Positions 6,850 to 8,896 of a DNA stretch of 8,896 bases are shown in pieces (position 1 is the stretch's first letter; each line of letters begins with the position of its first letter). The notes under the pieces are model-generated. The model was given only the letters and a program-made list of their open reading frames with translations. It was not told the DNA's origin and made no database searches. This DNA comes from Paracoccaceae bacterium (GTDB taxonomy: Bacteria; Pseudomonadota; Alphaproteobacteria; Rhodobacterales; Rhodobacteraceae): NCBI GenBank assembly GCA_007134805.1, contig SLKB01000033.1, forward strand, positions 1-8,896, given 5' to 3'. A program made the position numbers and the translations under genes.

Positions 6850-7293
6850 ATGCTTGTCGAATTGGACAGTCTTGATCAGCGCCTCATTGCCGAACTGTCG
6901 CGCAATGCGCGCGTGCCGCTTTCGGAACTCGCCGCCCGGCTGGGTGTCGCCCGCGCGACTGTGCGCAATCGCATGGATCGTCTCGTCGAGAGTGGCGAGA
7001 TCGCGGGCTTCACTATTCTGACGCGGGCCGATGTCATGCCCGCACCTGTGAGGGCGCTCATGATGATCCGGATCGAGGGGCGCGGCAGCGCGCGTATCGT
7101 GGCGCGGCTCGCTGGTCTGCCGCAGGTCACGGAGGTCCATTCCACCAATGGGCGCTGGGATCTGATCGTCGCCATGTCGACCGAGACGCTGACCGCGCTC
7201 GACAAGGTGATCCACCAGATCCGCGATCTCGAAGGTATCACGGCCTCCGAGACGAATCTCTTGCTTGCAACGCGCGGCGCCGGAAAGACATGA
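6850..7293 (+). CDS. Lrp/AsnC family transcriptional regulator
   Basis: From the ATG at 6850 the product has 147 residues, the usual size. It shows an N-terminal helix-turn-helix (about 10-46; LSELAARLGVARATVRNRMDRL at 25-46) and a C-terminal RAM ligand-binding domain (about 65-140) with GRWDLIV at 101-107 in place of the family's G-x-x-D motif. The neighbouring divergent arginase/ornithine cyclodeaminase operon makes it the likely regulator of that pathway, with arginine or ornithine as a plausible effector; this is inference from position. Start codons in frame also occur at 6832 and 6841 (up to six extra residues), and none of the three has a convincing ribosome binding site. I prefer 6850 because it leaves five residues before the conserved LDSLDQ, as in typical members, and because a promoter-like pair upstream would allow a leaderless message. 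Confidence 0.9.
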   Translation: MLVELDSLDQRLIAELSRNARVPLSELAARLGVARATVRNRMDRLVESGEIAGFTILTRADVMPAPVRALMMIRIEGRGSARIVARLAGLPQVTEVHSTNGRWDLIVAMSTETLTALDKVIHQIRDLEGITASETNLLLATRGAGKT

Positions 7294-7371
7294 TTTGTTA
7301 ACCAGTTTCATGTTCCCTAGCCGGGGTTGGGTATGCCTGCGTCAGCTGCGGGCACTGGATGGGGGCATCAC

Positions 7372-8523
7372 ATGAAAAGACAGTACTTGGTGGTCGGTGC
7401 GGGGCTTTCGGGCGCGGTCGTCGCCCGGGAACTGGCCGAGGCGGGCCACAGGGTCTCCGTCCGGGAAGCGCGCGATCATGTCGCGGGCAATTGCCATACC
7501 GAACGCGACGCCCAGACCGGGGTCATGGTACACCGCTACGGGCCCCATATCTTCCACACCGACGACACGGAAGTTTGGGCCTATGTCAACCAGTTCACGC
7601 GCTTTCGGCCCTATGCGCACAAGGTCAAGGCTCAGGCGCGCGGGCAGGTATACACGCTGCCGATGAACCTGCACACCATCAACCAGTTCTTCGGCCTGAC
7701 CCTTCGCCCCGACGAGGCGCGTGCGTTCCTCGCCCGGCAGGCGCGCAGCCCGACCGGTCCCATCGCAAGCTTCGAGGATCAGGCCGTGGCGTGGCTGGGC
7801 GAAGACCTTTATCGCACGTTCTTCGAGGGATATACGCGCAAGCAATGGGGGCGTGCGCCGGTCGACCTGCCCGCGTCGATCCTCAAGCGACTGCCACTAC
7901 GCTTCAATTATGATGATCGCTATTTCAATCATCGGTTTCAGGCGATGCCGGAGCAGGGTTACACCGCAATGGTCTCCCGGATGCTCGACCATCCGTTGAT
8001 CGATATCCGCCTGAATACGCCTGTCCGGCGCAGCGATGTCGCGGGATTTGATCACGTCTTCTGTACAGCCGCGATCGATGCGTGGTTCGGACATATGCTG
8101 GGGCATCTGGGCTATCGGACGCTCAGGTTCGAGGAATTCCACCACGACGGCGACTATCAGGGCTGCGCGGTCATGAACTATCCCGACCCGGACTGCCCTT
8201 TCACGCGTATCACCGAGCACAAGCATTTCGCGCCCTGGGAAGAGCATGCGCAGTCGGTCGTCTATCGCGAATACGCCCGGGACTGCGCGCCCGGCGATAC
8301 GCCGTTCTATCCGATTCGTCTGCTCGACGAGAAAGCCCTCCTGTCGGACTATGTCGCATTGGCGGAGCGAGAAAGAAACGTCAGCTTTCTCGGGCGCTTG
8401 GGCACATATCGCTATCTCGACATGGATCGCTGCATCCGTGAGGCGCTCGATTGCGCGCGCACGCATCTGGCCGCCCTGGCAGATGGGGCGCCATTGCCTG
8501 TGTTTTCCGTGGCCCCTATTTGA
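7372..8523 (+). CDS. glf: UDP-galactopyranose mutase
   Basis: The 383-residue product closely follows the bacterial UDP-galactopyranose mutase pattern (EC 5.4.99.9; FAD-dependent interconversion of UDP-galactopyranose and UDP-galactofuranose, cytoplasmic). Landmarks are the FAD-binding VVGAGLSGAVVAREL (7-21), RYGPHIFHT (55-63), FEGYTRKQWGR (151-161), SILKRLPLRF (169-178), FTRITEHKHF (277-286) and GTYRYLDM (344-351). R173, R279, Y348 and D350 occupy the positions of the substrate-phosphate ligands known from the Klebsiella enzyme, and W159 that of the stacking tryptophan. Length fits the family (about 370-390). The ATG at 7372 follows GGATGGGGG; a TTG at 7327 or ATG at 7333 would add 13-15 residues ahead of the FAD strand that the family lacks. 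No galactofuranosyltransferase or other glycan gene is adjacent. It is followed by a terminator. Confidence 0.95.
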   Translation: MKRQYLVVGAGLSGAVVARELAEAGHRVSVREARDHVAGNCHTERDAQTGVMVHRYGPHIFHTDDTEVWAYVNQFTRFRPYAHKVKAQARGQVYTLPMNLHTINQFFGLTLRPDEARAFLARQARSPTGPIASFEDQAVAWLGEDLYRTFFEGYTRKQWGRAPVDLPASILKRLPLRFNYDDRYFNHRFQAMPEQGYTAMVSRMLDHPLIDIRLNTPVRRSDVAGFDHVFCTAAIDAWFGHMLGHLGYRTLRFEEFHHDGDYQGCAVMNYPDPDCPFTRITEHKHFAPWEEHAQSVVYREYARDCAPGDTPFYPIRLLDEKALLSDYVALAERERNVSFLGRLGTYRYLDMDRCIREALDCARTHLAALADGAPLPVFSVAPI

Positions 8524-8570
8524 GGGCGCGCAGGCGCTCTCTGAAGCAACTTCTGCAAAGCTCGGCTGCG

Positions 8571-8625
8571 ACTCACGAAAGATCCGAACTCGGCCCGCCC
8601 GGCGGGTCGAGCCCGTGAGTTTTTT
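8571..8625 (+). terminator. intrinsic terminator after glf
   Basis: ACTCACG (8571-8577) pairs perfectly with CGTGAGT (8614-8620), and a T-run starts at the end of the right arm (8620-8625). Inside, 8589-8598 pairs with 8602-8611 in a 10-bp G/C-rich stem with one G-U pair and a CCG loop. The nested stem with a directly adjoining T6 is a convincing Rho-independent terminator starting 48 nt after the glf stop. It would keep glf transcription out of the downstream leader. Confidence 0.72.
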
Positions 8626-8640
8626 GTCGGTTTTTTGTCG
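8619..8640 (+). repeat. two tandem copies of an 11-bp T-rich unit
   Basis: GTTTTTTGTCG occurs twice without a gap (8619-8629 and 8630-8640). The first copy supplies the T-run of the terminator. The second ends 8 nt upstream of the proposed -35 box, so it may add a second T-run for termination or act as an A/T-rich upstream promoter element. Confidence 0.75.
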
Positions 8641-8648
8641 ATTCTGTC

Positions 8649-8677
8649 TTGCGTTGTTTTGTTTGGGTGTCTAGATA
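8649..8677 (+). promoter_or_regulatory. candidate sigma-70 promoter of an rRNA operon
   Basis: TTGCGT (8649-8654) and TAGATA (8672-8677) are separated by 17 bp, the optimal spacing, with T-rich DNA upstream. TAGATA matches the -10 consensus at four of six positions, and TTGCGT keeps the TTG of the -35. The placement before a long gene-free leader that ends in a boxA-like element fits an rRNA promoter. The assignment is from pattern only. Confidence 0.5.
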
Positions 8678-8896
8678 GCGCTTCACCGGCGGCGGTTAGT
8701 TGCTGGTTGGGCCTTGGGTCTGGGTTGCGGAGTACTTCTGCGGTTTGGGTTATGGGGCTGGACATCAGAGGCATGGGTGCATGGGGTTTCGCCTGGGAAT
8801 GGCGTTTTCCTCGTGTGTTTTTCTGTCTCTTGCTTTTTGACATGTTTGGAACTTGAAGAGATATGTGGGCGGTTTGGTCTGTTTCGATGGATCGAC
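8678..8896 (+). other. probable rRNA operon leader (5' of a 16S gene beyond the window)
   Basis: No protein gene is supported here. The plus strand is strikingly rich in G and T and poor in A and C from about 8621 to 8830, unlike the coding regions, with recurring TTGGG/TGGGTT stretches. It ends in a boxA-like element and then AGAGATATGTGGGCGGTTTGG (split around 8858-8878), a stretch I associate from memory with the DNA just upstream of 16S genes in Rhodobacteraceae. The conserved 16S 5' end (AGAGTTTGATC...) is not reached, so the rRNA itself is not called. An open frame at 8635-8856 has no ribosome binding site and no recognisable protein features. Confidence 0.6.
8831..8842 (+). promoter_or_regulatory. 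boxA-like antitermination element
   Basis: TGCTTTTTGACA differs at only two of twelve positions from the rrn boxA TGCTCTTTAACA, where NusB/S10 bind nascent RNA so that rRNA transcription resists termination. It is followed by TGTTTGGAA, which again resembles the DNA after boxA in rrn leaders. The same bases contain a perfect TTGACA (8837-8842) with a weak GATATG 17 bp on, so a promoter reading is an alternative. Confidence 0.6.

Noticed and set aside
7327..7371. N-terminal extension of glf from TTG 7327 or ATG 7333
   Set aside because: UDP-galactopyranose mutases begin directly before the FAD-binding strand, as from 7372; the extension has no support.
7294..7371. Possible glf promoter TTGTTA (7295-7300) with TAGCCG 17 bp downstream
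   Set aside because: The -10 match is too weak to call; glf may be read from the regulator's promoter or from its own unrecognised one.
8771..8786. Short tandem GCATGGGT/GCATGGGG
   Set aside because: Two imperfect 8-bp copies in biased G/T-rich DNA are easily explained by composition.
8635..8856. 73-residue open frame in the 3' non-coding stretch
   Set aside because: It overlaps the promoter, leader and boxA-like element, has no ribosome binding site, and its Trp/Gly/Phe-rich translation only reflects G/T-rich DNA.
8837..8865. TTGACA-17 bp-GATATG as a promoter
   Set aside because: The -35 is perfect but the -10 is poor, and the same bases fit a boxA better given the downstream context; kept only as an alternative.

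Overview
The window is GC-rich with dense, short-spaced bacterial genes. Several features point to an alphaproteobacterium, most likely Rhodobacteraceae: the protein families and their order, an arginase/ornithine cyclodeaminase pair divergent from an Lrp-type regulator, and a G/T-rich leader that looks like the start of an rRNA operon. The genus cannot be settled from the sequence alone. No insertion sequence, CRISPR array, tRNA or phage gene was seen.

Layout. (1) Positions 1-4761, plus strand: a tightly packed, partly overlapping operon of four genes. It holds the 3' part of a cNMP-binding/CBS/DUF294 nucleotidyltransferase-like protein, a two-helix membrane protein of unknown function, a stand-alone response-regulator receiver, and a membrane-anchored protein in which a PAS/degenerate histidine-kinase module is fused to a DEDDh 3'-5' exonuclease. 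(2) Positions 4766-6753, minus strand: ornithine cyclodeaminase and arginase, with arginase transcribed first. Their stop converges with that of operon 1 inside a 14-bp palindrome. (3) Positions 6754-6849: a compact divergent control region. (4) Positions 6850-7293, plus strand: an Lrp/AsnC regulator, probably controlling the arginase operon and itself. (5) Positions 7372-8523, plus strand: UDP-galactopyranose mutase (glf). (6) Positions 8524-8896: no protein gene. It contains a terminator for glf, a tandem 11-bp repeat, a promoter-like pair, and a long leader ending with a boxA-like antitermination element. I read this as the promoter and leader of an rRNA operon whose 16S gene starts just past the window.

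How the parts work together. Arginase makes ornithine and urea from arginine, and ornithine cyclodeaminase turns ornithine into proline and ammonia, giving a two-step arginine-to-proline route under a likely amino-acid-responsive regulator. The first operon looks like a signalling unit. It has a cyclic-nucleotide/CBS sensor with a nucleotidyltransferase fold, a receiver with all phosphorylation residues intact, and a kinase-like protein that has lost its phospho-acceptor histidine but carries an intact exonuclease. It is the least understood and most interesting part of the window. glf makes UDP-galactofuranose for surface glycans, but no galactofuranosyltransferase is visible next to it.
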